DNA from: Neolewinella agarilytica
GTDB lineage: Bacteria; Bacteroidota; Bacteroidia; Chitinophagales; Saprospiraceae
Assembly (NCBI RefSeq): GCF_900110645.1
Contig: NZ_FOFB01000003.1
Location: forward strand, 186,001 to 250,000
Direction: 5' to 3'
Length of the DNA stretch: 64,000 nt
In this document: piece by piece, positions 62,884-64,000 of the stretch
How the letters are laid out: every line of letters starts with the position of its first letter
Position numbering within the stretch: the first letter of the stretch is position 1
Made by a program: the position numbers and the translations under genes
The notes under the pieces: generated by a model
Seen by the model: the letters and a program-made list of their open reading frames with translations, nothing else
What the model was told of the DNA's origin: nothing
Databases searched by the model: none

Positions 62884-64000
62884 ATGAATTTTTTTTCTCC
62901 ACTTCTTGCTTGTCTGGCCTTCCTGTTGGTGTTCTCCACGGGCTGTGTCCGTGATGAAGTTGTCTCCATGGAAGACACCGAGCTGGAGCGTACCCTGATC
63001 CGGTTAAGTGAAGACAATAGCCTGGAGTCTTACATGCTTCCCGATGGCAGTAACCTGGCGGGTATTCCTGCCGGAACGGGCAACCCCCTGACCGCCGAAA
63101 AAATAGAACTCGGCAAGCTCCTGTTTTATGAAACGGCCCTTGGCCGGGATGCCATTCAGGAAGGAAGCCTTCGCACGTTCAGTTGTTCTACCTGCCACGT
63201 ACCCGAAGCGGCCTTTACGGCTGGTGCTGCCCAGGGAATTGCTGACGGAGGTGCCGGCTTTGGTGAGTTTGGCAGTGGCCGGGAAATGGACAGCAACTAC
63301 GATGAAGAAGATATTGATGCTCAGGGAGCCCGCCCGCTATCAATGCTGGGCGTTGCTTACGTAACGAACTCCATGTGGGCCGGTCGCTTTGGCGCCAACG
63401 GCGCCAACGCCGAAGTAGAAGAGGTCTGGGGTGTATTTGACCCGGACACTGAAGTAAATCATCTCGGCCTTGACGGCCTGGAAGCGCAAAATATCGAAGG
63501 AACGGTGACCCACCGTATGAGTACGGACGAGTACCTGCTCGATACCCTGGGCTACCGCCGCTATTTCGATCGCGCATTTCCCGAGTTCGAAGGCGAAGCC
63601 CGCTATGGCCGCGTTGCCATGAGCTTTGCGCTCTCCGCTTATATCCGCACACTACTGCCGAGTGATGCGCCCTGGCAGAAATGGCTCAAGGGAGATAAGG
63701 ATGCCCTCACGGAAGTGCAAAAACGCGGAGCGACCCTGTTTTTCGGTAAAGCTGGCTGCTACCGTTGCCACAATGGCCCCGCCCTGAACGGTAACACCTT
63801 CCATGCCATTGGCGTCAATGACCTCTGCGATATCCCCGGTGCCCGCCGCACGGGAATCGATGATACCCGAAACCTCGGACGCGGAGACTTCACGCGCCGC
63901 AATGAAGACATGTTCAAGTTTAAAGTGCCCCAGGTTTATAACGTAAAAGACATGCCCTTCTTCTTCCACGGCAGCAGTAAGCAGAGCCTGCGTGAAGTAG
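62884..64000 (+). CDS. Di-haem cytochrome c peroxidase-like lipoprotein (3' end outside window)
   Basis: 372 codons to the right edge without a stop. A lipoprotein signal ends FSTGC at about residue 21. Two haem-c sites are present: SCSTCHVPE at about 103 and CYRCHNGPALNG at about 293. The segments PLTAEKIELGKLLFYETALGRD and RPLSMLGVAYVTNSMWAGRFG are typical of the CCP/MauG family. It probably reduces peroxide or modifies a substrate at the outer membrane; the full C-terminus is not seen. Confidence 0.9.
   Translation, partial: MNFFSPLLACLAFLLVFSTGCVRDEVVSMEDTELERTLIRLSEDNSLESYMLPDGSNLAGIPAGTGNPLTAEKIELGKLLFYETALGRDAIQEGSLRTFSCSTCHVPEAAFTAGAAQGIADGGAGFGEFGSGREMDSNYDEEDIDAQGARPLSMLGVAYVTNSMWAGRFGANGANAEVEEVWGVFDPDTEVNHLGLDGLEAQNIEGTVTHRMSTDEYLLDTLGYRRYFDRAFPEFEGEARYGRVAMSFALSAYIRTLLPSDAPWQKWLKGDKDALTEVQKRGATLFFGKAGCYRCHNGPALNGNTFHAIGVNDLCDIPGARRTGIDDTRNLGRGDFTRRNEDMFKFKVPQVYNVKDMPFFFHGSSKQSLREV

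Noticed and set aside
1-64000. tRNA, rRNA or CRISPR arrays
   Set aside because: No cloverleaf-like TTCGAxxC context, rRNA signature or regularly spaced repeat-spacer pattern was seen in any gap.

Overview
The window reads as chromosome of a free-living, non-photosynthetic member of the Bacteroidota, most likely the Saprospiria (Lewinella-like). The evidence is type IX secretion (T9SS) C-terminal sorting domains of types A and B, a choice-of-anchor L protein, SprB-like repeats, a TonB-dependent receptor with a carboxypeptidase-regulatory-like N-domain, DUF4230, DUF3108 and CotH-type surface proteins, and -7 boxes of the TAnnTTTG type just before several start codons. The order-level placement is inference. 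No rRNA, tRNA, CRISPR array, prophage or intact insertion sequence was found.

Layout. 1-5.7 kb: a truncated secreted repeat protein, a T9SS type B surface protein and an MscS channel. 5.7-10 kb: an accessory patch with two near-identical Rhs-core tips 2,066 bp apart, each with a different C-terminus and each followed by a tightly coupled small gene, plus a broken Hint domain, an XRE regulator and a 54-bp direct repeat. 10-23.7 kb: a multidomain sugar-dehydrogenase/cytochrome c lipoprotein, a 2,617-residue T9SS adhesin with Kazal, SprB-like, dockerin-like and cohesin-like modules, and an M16 peptidase. 23.8-25.3 kb: an AT-rich pair (propeller lipoprotein and a small Cys-rich secreted peptide). 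25.6-36.9 kb: mostly housekeeping (ruvC, dnaB, rny, zapA) with membrane and surface proteins. 37-41.8 kb: a peptide-export locus (C39-peptidase ABC exporter, thioredoxin-fold lipoprotein, a double-glycine-leader peptide with two Cys, two small membrane proteins). 41.9-43.1 kb: an AAA/DUF4143 ATPase whose leader holds a perfect 58-bp palindrome. 43-64 kb: pheT, a mechanosensitive channel, proA, GNAT, aldo/keto reductase, a LolA/MarR/LolCE-like group, TonB receptor, desaturase, alkaline phosphatase, dprA and a partial di-haem peroxidase.

Themes. Much of the window serves the cell envelope: T9SS cargo, outer-membrane lipoproteins, lipoprotein trafficking and mechanosensitive channels. Two loci look like interbacterial competition systems, the Rhs tips and the double-glycine peptide exporter. 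The most unexpected signal is at the DNA level: an ~18-bp motif, TGCACCTGCGTCCGCGCC and close variants, recurs about 15 times on both strands, in several reading frames inside genes and in intergenic gaps. Natural-uptake-signal, recombination-signal or small-mobile-repeat explanations all need a genome-wide count.
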